DNA of 64,000 nt from Verrucomicrobiota bacterium (GTDB taxonomy: Bacteria; Verrucomicrobiota; Verrucomicrobiia; Opitutales; Opitutaceae): assembly GCA_016222805.1 (NCBI GenBank), contig JACRQG010000005.1, positions 105,645 through 169,644 on the forward strand. The letters are read 5' to 3'. Position 1 is the first letter of the stretch, and every line of letters begins with the position of its first letter. The notes beneath the pieces were generated by a model. That model had not been told where the DNA came from, searched no databases, and was given only the letters and a program-made list of their open reading frames with translations. Below, one piece after another: positions 24,763 through 34,409 of this stretch. The position numbers and the translations under genes are program-made.

Positions 24763-27700
24763 CAGAAAGTCCCCCGAATTCCCGCCGACATCTTCACGCC
24801 GCCGTTCGAAAACGTGTAGGCGTGGCTGTACGACGGCGTCAGCGGGGTGTAGCGATACGTCCGGATCAAGGCGTTCGTGAGATTGCGAACGTTGAAAAAC
24901 AGTGAGAACCGCGGCGAGAAGCGGAACTCGCTGTTCGCATCCAGGTACAGGACCGGCTTGGTCACGCTCAAGCCGCCCGGCCCGATGCTCGTCAGGCTCG
25001 ATTCGTCGCCTCCGACGTAGTTCCACTTCAGGCCGGCGCCAAAACGCTTGCGGGAATACGAGATGCCCCAGTTGAAGGTCCGATCCTGTAGCGACAGCCC
25101 GATCTGCGTGGATCCATCCACATCGAGAAGCGTGGCGTTGCCGAAGACCGACAGGCCCCGCGCCCAGGCCGGGAGGAAGGTGAGTTGCTGCTGGAGGTTG
25201 AACTCGAGGCCGTTGATCCGCGTGACCTCGGTGGAGTTGGTGCGCCCGACCAGCGTCCAGCCGTCGTACATCGCATCGAGGCCGTACTCGGCCAGCAATC
25301 CCGCATCGAGGATCCGCCGGGCGGAGACGAAGGCATTGGAGACGTCCTTGCGGAAGTACCCCGCCGAGATCACGCCGTTGCGGAAGTAGTATTCGACCGA
25401 GATCTCGTGGCTCTTCGCCTTCCAGGGCTTGAGCGACGGGTTGCGGGCGGTGACCGTCTCCGTGTCCTCGTTCACATCCACATTGGGCACGATGTTGCTG
25501 AACTCGGGGCGGCCCAGGGTGTGGGCGTAGCTGAGGCGGACCTGCAGGTCGGTCGCGATCTTGTAGGTGAGATTGGCGCTCGGATAGTACCCATCGTAGC
25601 TCTTGGAAACCCCGAGGCCGCGCGGCTGATAGGAGAGCTTTGCCTGGGCCAGGGGGTCCGTGGTGAGCAGGATGGGCTGGCCGCGGGCATCGCGCACCAG
25701 GTTGCCCTGGGCGTCGCGCTGGTAGATCGCGTTGCGATCGCGCAACAACCCGCGTCCCTCATCCTCCGTCCGCTCGAACCGCACCCCGCCCAGCAGGGCA
25801 AGGCGGTTCTCGAGGAACTTTACCTCTCCCTGGAGGTACCCGGCCGTGATGGTCTCGACAATACGCTCCGAACTGGTGGCCGTGGTGATGTAGGCCGCCG
25901 GTTCCTCGAGGCGGAAGTAGCCGGGATTCGCCACGTAGAGGGCCCAGAGCGCGCGGAGATTTGGCCACTGGATGTCGCGCGGGGTGTTGAATTTCGCATT
26001 CTGGCCGAAATCGACCGGATCAACAAAGGGCGCCGCGCTGTCGTCGGCCGTGCCGGACCGGCCATCCGCCCCCAGGAAGGTCCAGTTCGGCGTCCACTGC
26101 ACGCGGTCGAGCGTGCGTTGCTTGAACGCACCGCCGACCTGGATCGCCACGGTCGCGCGCCCCAGCGGGAGATCGCGCCGCAGGTTCACCTTGGCCTGGG
26201 TGATGTCATCGGTCGCATTGCGGTTGTCGGCACCGACACTGGTGATCGTGTAGTTGGCGAGCCGCTTCCAGTCGATGACTGCGCCGGTGGCGGCATGGCG
26301 CAGTTCGATCACGTTGGGAGCGTTGGTCTGGTAAAAGCCCTCAAGGCGCAGGGTGGCGGGATCGGTCAGCCGCGTCGTCACGCTGCGGAAGAACCCGCGC
26401 TGGATGTTGGGATAGTCGAGGTAGGAGTCGCCAATCGACGCGGAGAAATCCCCCGTCCACAGGCCCTTCCGGTAGCGGCCAGACAGCGAAGAGAGGTTTG
26501 TCGTGCCCTTCTTGCCGGTCCAGATCTGCTGGTGCACGCCGGTGGCGGCGCCGCTGCGGCCCTGCGTGAAGTCGGGCCCGTAGACGGTGGGATTGTTGCC
26601 CGTGCTCAGCGTCATGCGATCCGGCGCGGTGAAGAGGTCGTAGGTGCCCCGCCGGTAGCCAAGCGTTAGGGTCAGCGACTCGATCGGGCGCCAGTCGACG
26701 CTGGCCGCATACGAGTCGCGCTCGGTCTCGCGGGGGTCGTTGCGGGGGTTGACGGTCTGGCGGTAGGGCGCGGTTTCCCTCGCCCCCTGCGCGGCGGTGA
26801 ACTGCCAGGTGGCGATCGGCGACAGCAACCGGCCGAACTGATCGGAGAGGAGCGAACTGAACGTGAAGCCAAAGTTCCGGGTCACCGGATAAACGAGGGA
26901 GAGGTCGTAACCCGGACGGAGCTTGCGGGTGGCGGGCGAACCGGGTCCGGGCGTCTTGCTCCAGCCATAGTCGTCAGAGGTGAACTGGACCGTCCCGCGC
27001 ACCGTCAACTGCGGTTTGCTGCGCTCGAATGAACTCTTGGGCAGCAGATTCACCGACCCGCCCAGGAAGTCAGCCGACATGCTCGGCACCGGCGTCTTGA
27101 TGACCTCCACGCGAGCCACATTGCTCATCGATATCTGCTCGAGCAGGATGCCGCGGCTCGCGCCGGTGGCCGAGGACGACGCGCTCGGGATGTCGTTTCC
27201 GTCCACCGTGATGGGAGTCTGCGTACCGGCGAAGCCGCGCAGCGACACCTGCGACGCATCGCCCGCTGCATAGAGGATCGCCACGCCGGGCAGGAGCTTG
27301 ATGAACTCGCCGAGGTTGCCCTCGCTCACGTCGCCAAACGCATCCGCCGCAATCACGGTCTTCACGTTGCCCGCATAACGCTGCTCATTCACCGCGAGGG
27401 TGGTCGCGTCCATCTCGCGCGTCGCCGCCACTTGGAATTCGTCCATCTTCACCACCTCCTCCCGGGCACCCGCGCGCGCCCGACTGCCGAGACTGAAGTC
27501 CACTTCCGTGACGGCCCCCGCCCGGATCTCCACCGTGCGCTCCTCCTCCTCCAGACCGGGGTGGCTGACCCGCAAGGTCACGCGGCCGGCCGGAAGATTG
27601 GGGAAGTAGTAGCTTCCGGTCACATCGGTGAGCGCGGCCAGTTCCGTGCCTTTCACGCTCACGCGCGCATTGAGGAGGTAGTCGCCAGTCGCCGGGTTGA

Positions 27701-27869
27701 GCACCCGCCCCATCACCGTGCCCGCGGCGGGCACCGTCTGTGCCGTCCCCGGCGACACCGCCAACCATGGCCAGAGAAGAAACACCAGCAGTCTCCAACC
27801 GAACGTCCACCGCAAGGGACGGAAGAGGGAGCGACCGTCCGCTCCAGACGACAGGATCGGGGTTTGCAT
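24762..27869 (-). CDS. TonB-dependent receptor with carboxypeptidase-like N-terminal domain
   Basis: 1035 residues: signal peptide (about 1-44), a CarboxypepD_reg-like domain (about 50-130, GTVMGRVLNPATG), a plug domain (about 155-290, with VSLRGF and ITVDGNDI), then a long beta-barrel ending in an aromatic residue (AGIRGTF). It is an outer-membrane importer for large substrates, here probably oligosaccharides given its neighbours. It lies seventh-gene-downstream in a chain from the aldolase but has a 133-base gap before it containing a perfect palindrome (27966-27982), so it may also have its own promoter. The ATG at 27869 was chosen for the signal peptide; the frame upstream overlaps the previous gene. 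Confidence 0.9.
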   Translation of the reverse strand: MQTPILSSGADGRSLFRPLRWTFGWRLLVFLLWPWLAVSPGTAQTVPAAGTVMGRVLNPATGDYLLNARVSVKGTELAALTDVTGSYYFPNLPAGRVTLRVSHPGLEEEERTVEIRAGAVTEVDFSLGSRARAGAREEVVKMDEFQVAATREMDATTLAVNEQRYAGNVKTVIAADAFGDVSEGNLGEFIKLLPGVAILYAAGDASQVSLRGFAGTQTPITVDGNDIPSASSSATGASRGILLEQISMSNVARVEVIKTPVPSMSADFLGGSVNLLPKSSFERSKPQLTVRGTVQFTSDDYGWSKTPGPGSPATRKLRPGYDLSLVYPVTRNFGFTFSSLLSDQFGRLLSPIATWQFTAAQGARETAPYRQTVNPRNDPRETERDSYAASVDWRPIESLTLTLGYRRGTYDLFTAPDRMTLSTGNNPTVYGPDFTQGRSGAATGVHQQIWTGKKGTTNLSSLSGRYRKGLWTGDFSASIGDSYLDYPNIQRGFFRSVTTRLTDPATLRLEGFYQTNAPNVIELRHAATGAVIDWKRLANYTITSVGADNRNATDDITQAKVNLRRDLPLGRATVAIQVGGAFKQRTLDRVQWTPNWTFLGADGRSGTADDSAAPFVDPVDFGQNAKFNTPRDIQWPNLRALWALYVANPGYFRLEEPAAYITTATSSERIVETITAGYLQGEVKFLENRLALLGGVRFERTEDEGRGLLRDRNAIYQRDAQGNLVRDARGQPILLTTDPLAQAKLSYQPRGLGVSKSYDGYYPSANLTYKIATDLQVRLSYAHTLGRPEFSNIVPNVDVNEDTETVTARNPSLKPWKAKSHEISVEYYFRNGVISAGYFRKDVSNAFVSARRILDAGLLAEYGLDAMYDGWTLVGRTNSTEVTRINGLEFNLQQQLTFLPAWARGLSVFGNATLLDVDGSTQIGLSLQDRTFNWGISYSRKRFGAGLKWNYVGGDESSLTSIGPGGLSVTKPVLYLDANSEFRFSPRFSLFFNVRNLTNALIRTYRYTPLTPSYSHAYTFSNGGVKMSAGIRGTF

Positions 27870-27965
27870 GGGGAAAAGGGGAGTCGCCGCGCCGCCGGGC
27901 CCAGAAAGGTTGCGACGCCACGAAACCGTCGACCCCGGTTCCGTGCTTCTCAAGGACGATTCCGT

Positions 27966-27982
27966 GGTCTCCGGAGGAGACC
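27966..27982. promoter_or_regulatory. 17-base palindrome, candidate operator before TonB receptor 1
   Basis: GGTCTCC-GGA-GGAGACC is a perfect seven-base inverted repeat with a three-base spacer, about 100 bases before the receptor start. It has the same layout (GGT..CC-N3-GG..ACC) as the palindrome between the regulator and aldolase genes at 35306-35322. Confidence 0.5.
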
Positions 27983-28002
27983 AAACGCCGGCCGGCTCCC
28001 GG

Positions 28003-29421
28003 CTATCTCCCGCGGGGCACGGTGTAGCTGAACAGCCGGCCCTGCCGCCAGCGAAACCGCAGGCGGATTTCCTCCCCGACCGGCAGGGTGTCGCGCGCGC
28101 CCCATCGCACCGGGTGGCGCACGTGATCGCCCTGCAACGCCACCTGGTCCGCCGCCGCGAAGCCGGGCCGCACTTTTCCGTCCCGGTCCAGCACCTCGAC
28201 CACCATGCGCCCGCGGGTGAGGTCGGCGTTGATCTCCAGCCGGCCGCCGGACGCGTTGACGGCAACCGTCTCCACCACCCCCTCCGTCGGTCCCGCCTCC
28301 AGGGCCACCCAGCCGTCGAGCCGCCACCGGGCCAGCCCGATCGTGATCCGTTTCGGAGGGATCGGGGCCCCATGGGTCGCGTTGATCCCCGTGTAGTAGT
28401 GCCAGACTTCGTCGCCCACTACCAGGGGCGCAATCGCGACGTTCATGATGCTCCGATCGAAGTCTGGTCCGCCCGGGAGCACCGGCTCCCGCTCGTCCAT
28501 CCGCCGCCAGGAGAGACCGTCGCGACTCGTGATCAGCTGCCCTTCCATCGGCCCGTCGTAGCGCGACTGGCCCGGGGCGTTCGTGGTGTGAATCGCGGTG
28601 ATCCGGAACACCGGTACGACTCCGAGGTACGAATGGCCATAGGCAAAACCGTTCATCGCATAGAACTCCGTCCGCTGCTCCGGTCGCTCCACCCAGGCGT
28701 CGTCGAGGGCGTCGGGCACCAGGACCACCCGCAATTCCGACCAGTGGACGAAATCGTCGCTGGTCACGACAGCCCCGAGGCGTCTTTCGCGGATATCCTT
28801 CGGGTGGTGTTTGGGCGGGTACGGGCGAACATAGGCCACATACTTCCGCGTCGCCGGATCGCGCATCAGGTGTCCGAGTTCCGAGCCGACTTTCAGGATC
28901 CGATCCGTGCCGTACCGCACCCAGTGAATCCCGTCCGCGGAATGATAGCCGGAAAAGCCCCCGACCTGGATCGGCTCGTTGCAGAACGCCTTGTAGCGCT
29001 TCGCCGGATCCGGTTCGAGGCCATCGAAGATCACCGCTCCCCCGCCCTGCGGGAGCACGAAATTCGTGCGCTGCCCGGCAAACTCCTCCACGTCCAGCCC
29101 CGGCTTGGTCCACCGGATTCCGTCCGGCGAAGTCGCGTACTGCCGGCTGTACCACATGCGAAACTCGCCGGTGGCCTCGTCGCGGAGGACAGACCCGTAG
29201 ATCCGCACCGCCGCCCCGCGCTCCCACGGTCGATCCGGCTCCAGCACCGGCCGGGCCAGCCGGCGGGCCGGCACAATCTTCCGGACCACGTCGGTGCGCC
29301 GGGCAATCCGCACGTCGTCGACAAACAACTCGGTGTCCGGCCGCAGCGCCCGCAGATCCGCCCCGCTGGCGGCGGTTCCCCCCAGCACCACCAGGCCGAG
29401 CACCACCGCGAGGCGCTTCAT
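28003..29421 (-). CDS. secreted glycosidase-like five-bladed beta-propeller protein
   Basis: 472 residues with a type I signal peptide (MKRLAVVLGLVVLGG..ASGA). Propeller strands such as SADGIHWVRYG, DPATRKYVAYVRP and SRDGLSW recur, then a C-terminal beta-sandwich-like domain (about 375-472). It is paralogous to the lipoprotein at 23248-24762, but that copy has a lipobox where this one has an ordinary signal peptide, so one would be membrane-anchored and the other periplasmic or secreted. The start overlaps the MFS transporter stop by four bases (ATGA), so translation is probably coupled. Substrate unknown; catalytic residues not assignable. Confidence 0.72.
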   Translation of the reverse strand: MKRLAVVLGLVVLGGTAASGADLRALRPDTELFVDDVRIARRTDVVRKIVPARRLARPVLEPDRPWERGAAVRIYGSVLRDEATGEFRMWYSRQYATSPDGIRWTKPGLDVEEFAGQRTNFVLPQGGGAVIFDGLEPDPAKRYKAFCNEPIQVGGFSGYHSADGIHWVRYGTDRILKVGSELGHLMRDPATRKYVAYVRPYPPKHHPKDIRERRLGAVVTSDDFVHWSELRVVLVPDALDDAWVERPEQRTEFYAMNGFAYGHSYLGVVPVFRITAIHTTNAPGQSRYDGPMEGQLITSRDGLSWRRMDEREPVLPGGPDFDRSIMNVAIAPLVVGDEVWHYYTGINATHGAPIPPKRITIGLARWRLDGWVALEAGPTEGVVETVAVNASGGRLEINADLTRGRMVVEVLDRDGKVRPGFAAADQVALQGDHVRHPVRWGARDTLPVGEEIRLRFRWRQGRLFSYTVPRGR

Positions 29422-30695
29422 GCGCGCGCCGCCCGCCGCCCTTCCACGTGGAAGCCCCAGGCGAGGACGGCAAACGCCGTGAGATGCAGTCCGCCGAGAA
29501 CCGTGAACACCGGCACGTAACCGTAATCGGCCACCGCGCGGCCGGTGAGGAGATTCGAAATCACCCCGCCGATGCTCCCGCCCACCGCGGACAGTGCGAG
29601 CAGGGTGGCGACATTCTCGCGCGACGTGCTCTCCGAAATGAGGGTGAGTTGGTTGGCCATCCAGCAGCTCTGCGCCGCGAGCAGGATCGCAATCAACCCG
29701 ATCGCCAGCCACGCGCTCTCCACCCGCACGGCCAGGGCGGCGAGCGGCATGAGGCAGGCCGCCACGGCCATCATCGTGCGGCGGGCGCGCTGCGGGCGCC
29801 AACCGCGGCGAATCATCCAGTCCGAGAGCGCCCCGCCGCCCGGCCCGCCGACATCGGACGCGAGGAACGGCAGCCACCCCACCAGCCCGATCATCGCCAG
29901 GGTGAACCCGCGAGCGTGAGTCAGGTAGTCCGGCAACCAGAAGGAAAAGAAGTAGGCGGTCGAATCGGTCAGCAGCCGCGCCACGAAGAAGCCCAGGCAG
30001 ATCGGGCTGGCGAACAACCGCCACATGGAGACCTTTGCCGCCGGCGCCATCCCGGGGGGCGTCCGGGCCGCGAGGACATACTCCCGCTCCGCCGGAGTGA
30101 TCTGCCGGTGCCGCTCCGGCGAATCGAAGAACCGCCACCAGACCGCCAGCAGGACAAACCCGGACGCGCCGGTCACCACGAAGGCCAGCTGCCAGCTGAA
30201 GTGCAGGGCCAGGTACGACACAAGCGGAGGGGCGATGATGGCGCCGACGATGTTGCCGTTGGAGAACACCGCCATGCTCAGCCCGCGCTCCCGTGGCGGA
30301 ATCCACTCGGCAATCGCCTTCACCCCGGCCGGGCTGTTGAAGCTCTCGCCCAGCCCGAGCAGGAAGCGGAACACCACCAGCGACAGCCAGCCGGTCGCCA
30401 GCGCATGACCGGCCCCGGCCAGCGACCAGAAAGCCAGCGCCACCGCCAGGCCCACCTTGACGCCGACCCGATCGAGCACGCGCCCGCAGAAGAGGTACCC
30501 CAGCGTGTAGGCCGTGAGGAACGCCGACGTGATGTAGGAATACTCGACCGGCCCGAAGCCCATCTCCTTCCGCAGCGTCGGTGCCAGCACCGAGAGGGTC
30601 TGGCGGTCGAGGTTGTTCACCATCGCGACCAAAAAGAGCAGAGCGACAATCAGCCAGCGCTGGTGCTCGCGAAGGAAGCTCAGGAAGCGGGGCAT
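29418..30695 (-). CDS. MFS transporter, anion:cation symporter (ExuT/GudP-like)
   Basis: A 425-residue, 12-helix major facilitator protein. The first helix carries the NNLDRQTLS stretch typical of the ACS subfamily, which moves hexuronates, galactonate and other sugar acids with protons. CGRVLDRVGVK forms the loop 2-3 motif, and LGLGESFNSPAGVKAIAEWIP marks helix 4-5. It lies in the operon between the Asp-box protein (49 bases away) and the propeller protein (four-base overlap). With an HpcH/HpaI aldolase upstream this points to import and cleavage of a sugar acid; which one cannot be told. Confidence 0.88.
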   Translation of the reverse strand: MPRFLSFLREHQRWLIVALLFLVAMVNNLDRQTLSVLAPTLRKEMGFGPVEYSYITSAFLTAYTLGYLFCGRVLDRVGVKVGLAVALAFWSLAGAGHALATGWLSLVVFRFLLGLGESFNSPAGVKAIAEWIPPRERGLSMAVFSNGNIVGAIIAPPLVSYLALHFSWQLAFVVTGASGFVLLAVWWRFFDSPERHRQITPAEREYVLAARTPPGMAPAAKVSMWRLFASPICLGFFVARLLTDSTAYFFSFWLPDYLTHARGFTLAMIGLVGWLPFLASDVGGPGGGALSDWMIRRGWRPQRARRTMMAVAACLMPLAALAVRVESAWLAIGLIAILLAAQSCWMANQLTLISESTSRENVATLLALSAVGGSIGGVISNLLTGRAVADYGYVPVFTVLGGLHLTAFAVLAWGFHVEGRRAARA

Positions 30696-30744
30696 GGCGG
30701 GGCGCGGAGAATGGGCCAGCGGGCTCGGGAAATGGCGAGTCGTT

Positions 30745-32736
30745 TCAACGTGCCGCCTTCCCGGCCGGCGCGCGCACCAGTTCCGCCTCGCGCACCCGGT
30801 AGGCGCGAATCAGGTTGCGCGCCGGTTCGGCGGACGTCGCCGTGCCCGGATGGCGAAGGTTGGTGTAATCGACGATCACGATGCCGCCGTCTGCGAGCTG
30901 GGTCCACGAACTGTAGCCGCAGTCCCCGGCCGGCATCGCGTAGTCCAGCACGACGGTTCGGTCCCTTCGAAACTGGTCCGGATACCCGTCCGCCGGAGTC
31001 CAACTCCAGTCGATCGAGTAGTCCCGGGAGTCGTTTTCCACCTTGACCCGCAGCGCCCGCCAGTGGCTCACCGCCCGGTTCTGGGGATAAGCCTCTCCCG
31101 CCCGCGGCACGGATCGATTGCCGAACCTCACCTCGCGCACCCAGAGGCCGTCGATCTTCTGCCGCAGCTTCTCCACCCCGTCCGCGAGGATCACGATCTC
31201 TCCTCCCGCCCGCACCAACCGGTAGGTGTGCCAGCCGCGGGTGTCGAAGGCGAACCCCGCCTCCGGTCGCGCCGCCAGCGAAATTCGCCCCGGCTCAAAG
31301 CGCACCCAGCAGCCCGCACTGATCGCGACTCCATGGGGTTCCGCCTCATCCACCTTCAACGTCACCTCGATTTCCACCCGCGCCCGATCGTCCTGCGCCG
31401 GGTAGAGGTTGAACTCCACCGCCCCGCGGCGGCCCTCACCGGTGCGCAACGTCAACGCCTCCGCCGACAGCACGCAGCGCGTCTCATCTGGAAGATAGGA
31501 CGTCGGCTGGAAGCCCAGCCGATCGGTCGCATCGAAAACCACCGCCCGGCTCCCCGGCGTGCCCCAGACGTTGCGGTACGTCGCAAGCAGCCGCCCCGAT
31601 TGCAGCCGGCCAAGGTGCACCCGCTGGCCGTAGAACGGGGCCGGCTCGGCCCGCGGCCACGTGCGGCCGCCGTCGTCGCTGAACAGCAGCCGGCTCGGGT
31701 GGCCGAAACGGCCGTTGCCCAGGCCGATTCGCGAAGCGGCCATCAGGCGGCCCGGGGCGAGTTCGGCCAGCCCCACTTCGCAGTCGCCGTGAAACGGGTT
31801 GTCCGCCAGCCACGCCGTGCGCCCCCAGGTCTTTCCACCGTCATCCGAGAAGACGATCTCGTTGCGATAGTAGATGTCGTTCCAGGGCGCCGGGGGATTG
31901 CGCAACTGATCCGTCTGCTTCGACGACGTGCGCGTGAACGCCAACGTGCCGTCCGTCAGCTCGAGAACGTATCCGGGTTCGCCGCCCACGTCGTCCACCT
32001 TCGCCCCCGCCGACCAGGTGCGACCGTGGTCGCTGCTCCAGAAGATCCAGTTCGCCATCCCGCGCCCGGGCTTCTGCCAGTCGGAAAGCATGGGCCAGTT
32101 CTGCCCCGGGTTGCGCTGCCCGCGATCGCACACGATCACCAGGCGCCCATCGCCCAACACGCTCATCTGCGGCACCACCCACACCCAGCCGTGTTCCTGC
32201 GCGCTGGAGTGGGAGATGACCTGATGCCCGCCCCAAGTCCGGCCACCGTCCGCCGACCGCGCCACCATCAGCCAGCTGGTCGTCGAGGTGTGCTGATCCG
32301 ACAGCTGCCAGCACGCGACCAAGGACCCGTCGCGCGCCCGCACGACATTGGCACATTTGTAGTACCAACCGCGCGCAGGCGTCGGCAGGCCCGGATACTC
32401 GTCGCGCGTGACGGTCGACTTCGCCGACTCGGGCACCGCGAGTGAATCGCGGTGAAAGGGAGCCGCGGATAACGCGGTGGCCAGCAGAAAGGCGCAGGAA
32501 AATCGCAGGCTTCTGCGACCCAGTGTGCGCGGGGCGGCTTGGCTACACGTCCCTTGCGGGGCGAGGTCGCCCCGCCTACATCTCCCTCGCGGGGCGAGGT
32601 CGCCCCGCCTACATCCCTCGCGCGGGGCGCGGCCACCCTGCCTACATCCCTCTCGCGGGGCGAGGTCGCCCCGCCTACAGTTCTCACACGAGGCGGGGGT
32701 GCCGTGCCTGCAGGCCGCTTCAGCGCGCATGGGCAT
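30745..32736 (-). CDS. Asp-box (sialidase/BNR-like) secreted protein with an N-terminal 11-residue tandem repeat
   Basis: From the ATG at 32736 the product is 663 residues. Residues 9-74 are six 11-residue repeats of type CRRGDLAPREG, encoded by a 33-base tandem repeat. After them comes a signal-like segment (GRRSLRFSCAFLLATALSAAP), then a six-bladed propeller with four Asp boxes (SADGGRTW, SSDHGRTW, SDDGGKTW, SDDGGRTW) and a C-terminal beta-sandwich (about 440-560). A signal peptide 75 residues in is abnormal. Either translation starts near a CTG at 32523, or the repeat array has grown into the 5' end and displaced the start. The ATG overlaps the FAD-oxidoreductase stop. Sialidase activity is not proven. 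Confidence 0.72.
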   Translation of the reverse strand: MPMRAEAACRHGTPASCENCRRGDLAPREGCRQGGRAPREGCRRGDLAPRGRCRRGDLAPQGTCSQAAPRTLGRRSLRFSCAFLLATALSAAPFHRDSLAVPESAKSTVTRDEYPGLPTPARGWYYKCANVVRARDGSLVACWQLSDQHTSTTSWLMVARSADGGRTWGGHQVISHSSAQEHGWVWVVPQMSVLGDGRLVIVCDRGQRNPGQNWPMLSDWQKPGRGMANWIFWSSDHGRTWSAGAKVDDVGGEPGYVLELTDGTLAFTRTSSKQTDQLRNPPAPWNDIYYRNEIVFSDDGGKTWGRTAWLADNPFHGDCEVGLAELAPGRLMAASRIGLGNGRFGHPSRLLFSDDGGRTWPRAEPAPFYGQRVHLGRLQSGRLLATYRNVWGTPGSRAVVFDATDRLGFQPTSYLPDETRCVLSAEALTLRTGEGRRGAVEFNLYPAQDDRARVEIEVTLKVDEAEPHGVAISAGCWVRFEPGRISLAARPEAGFAFDTRGWHTYRLVRAGGEIVILADGVEKLRQKIDGLWVREVRFGNRSVPRAGEAYPQNRAVSHWRALRVKVENDSRDYSIDWSWTPADGYPDQFRRDRTVVLDYAMPAGDCGYSSWTQLADGGIVIVDYTNLRHPGTATSAEPARNLIRAYRVREAELVRAPAGKAAR
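32515..32712. repeat. six-copy 33-base tandem repeat with palindromic core
   Basis: Units end in CTACA/CTGCA at 32547, 32580, 32613, 32646, 32679 and 32712, an exact 33-base period. The middle four share the core GCGGGGCGAGGTCGCCCCGC (one degenerate); the outer two are diverged. As 33 is 11 codons the array is open on the minus strand and reads as six Cys-led 11-residue repeats. Single copies of the same core occur at 10804 and 42590-42665. Confidence 0.85.
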
Positions 32737-34345
32737 GGGGATCTCCGTCGTCCAGGTTGAGATTCTCCGGCCAGCGCAGTTCCACGCCGCGGGCCTCGAG
32801 CCGGGCCTGGAATGCCCGCGTGCGATCCCCTGAGGCATGCACCGCCCGCGGGGTGACGTCGTGATCCAGGCAGAAGGAGCACAGCGCTCCCGCCGATTCG
32901 CCGATGTTCCATTCCACCGGGTGCAGGCGGTAGCACCCGTTGGTGAGATGGGTGGTGCCGAGATTCTTCGCGGCGGGCAGGAGGTTCTCCATTCGCACCG
33001 GAATCAGTGCTCCCAGCGGAATGCGGAACGGCAGCGAGGGCACGTCAATGTAGTTGTCTCCGCCGGTCGAGGGATGCAGGTCGATCCGGTAATAGCCGAT
33101 GCCGACCGAATCCTCGTAGCGCTCCGCCAGGGTCTCACCGGGGCGGAAAGTCGCCGAGACCTCGCGCTCAACGATGGTCTTTACCGCCCGAATCCGCCGC
33201 GATTCGCGGATGTACGGAGCCATCGCAAGTCCGTTCGCCGTTCCCAGCAGATCCCCGCGCAGGCGCAAGCCTGGCCACCCCACGCCTCCGTCAGGACGCG
33301 GCGCTTCGGTCTGCAGCCAATGCACCATCGACAAGCTGAGCTGCTGCGCGTCCGCCACCCGGGCCGCCCGGGTGTTCTCCTCACCGGTCAACAAGTCACC
33401 TTCGAGGTAGTCGATCATCGGCCAGTTCACCAGGCAGACATCGCTGGCGTACGCACCCGGCAGGAACTGGGCGCGATCGATGATGCGCCGAAACGCCCAC
33501 AACCCGGAGAACAACCCTGGTTTCTCCCGGTGCGGATTGAAGTTGTACCGCATGACCTGCATCGTGCGCGGGTTGAGCCCGGCCCAGCCGAGCAAGGGGC
33601 CCGGCCAAGGTGGCGTGAGCCGCGGGAGATAGGCGCGCCAGAACGCGTACCGCTCCGGCGGCGCGATCACGTGGTCCTCCCCTGCCCTTTCCTCCAGCAC
33701 GAAGCAGACCGAGAACGCCTGCACGTTGGCCGGCGCGGCCTGTTCCGGGGCGCTTGCCTCGCCGGTTTCGGACCTCGCCTCCGCGCCCGAGACGAACTCG
33801 ACCCCGGCCAGCGGCAGCACGTCGCCGTTTTCCGTGGCATCGAGAAAGTACGCCGCCCGCAATTCCAGGTCGGCGCCCGCCACCAGGTCTCGCGCCGTGA
33901 CGGCGGCCAGCCGGTCGTCGCCGTCGCACCGGACCGCCACCGGCCGGTGTTGCCGCAGAATCCGCACGCGGCCACTCGACACATGCGGTGCCAGCAGGGA
34001 TTCGAGCACCGCCAGCGCCACGCGCGGTTCATGGCAAAGCGGCGAAACCCAACCGTTGCCGGGGTTGAGCCGCGGATTGTCACGGCATTCCGGCCGGAGC
34101 GGATAATGTGCCCGGTAATAGGCACGCACGCCCTCGCGGAATCTCCGGTAGTTGCGGGTGCAGCCAAAACGCTCGATCCAGCCATGCTCGTCGGGCGGCA
34201 CCGCCTGCGACGTGAACTGTCCGCCGATCCACGGGTACTCCTCCGTCATCACGACGGTCCGACCCGCCTCCGCCAGCGCGAGTGCCGCGGCGATCCCTCC
34301 GGCGCCACCACCGAGCACCGCCACATCCGCTACCAGGGCCTTCAT
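32720..34345 (-). CDS. FAD-dependent oxidoreductase (FAD_oxidored, PF12831-like)
   Basis: A 541-residue flavoprotein. The N-terminal VAVLGGGAGGIAAA (residues 8-21) is the dinucleotide-binding fold; EEYPWIGGQ and LDATENGDVLP are characteristic of the FAD_oxidored family common in Planctomycetes and Verrucomicrobia. No signal peptide. Reaction and substrate are unknown; in sugar-utilisation loci members of this family are presumed to oxidise a sugar or sugar-acid derivative. Transcribed 64 bases after the aldolase and overlapping the Asp-box gene's possible start. The ATG at 34345 starts exactly at the fold; the longer frame adds a low-complexity leader. Confidence 0.82.
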   Translation of the reverse strand: MKALVADVAVLGGGAGGIAAALALAEAGRTVVMTEEYPWIGGQFTSQAVPPDEHGWIERFGCTRNYRRFREGVRAYYRAHYPLRPECRDNPRLNPGNGWVSPLCHEPRVALAVLESLLAPHVSSGRVRILRQHRPVAVRCDGDDRLAAVTARDLVAGADLELRAAYFLDATENGDVLPLAGVEFVSGAEARSETGEASAPEQAAPANVQAFSVCFVLEERAGEDHVIAPPERYAFWRAYLPRLTPPWPGPLLGWAGLNPRTMQVMRYNFNPHREKPGLFSGLWAFRRIIDRAQFLPGAYASDVCLVNWPMIDYLEGDLLTGEENTRAARVADAQQLSLSMVHWLQTEAPRPDGGVGWPGLRLRGDLLGTANGLAMAPYIRESRRIRAVKTIVEREVSATFRPGETLAERYEDSVGIGYYRIDLHPSTGGDNYIDVPSLPFRIPLGALIPVRMENLLPAAKNLGTTHLTNGCYRLHPVEWNIGESAGALCSFCLDHDVTPRAVHASGDRTRAFQARLEARGVELRWPENLNLDDGDPHAHAR

Positions 34346-34409
34346 GCCCCGCCCTCCCGGCTTTCCTCCGCCGACCCGGTCGCGCGGTTGCCGGCCATCG
34401 CCGCCCGGC

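Noticed and set aside
32515-32712. CRISPR array
   Set aside because: The 33-base repeats are directly tandem with no unique spacers, have an internal palindrome, and no cas genes are near.
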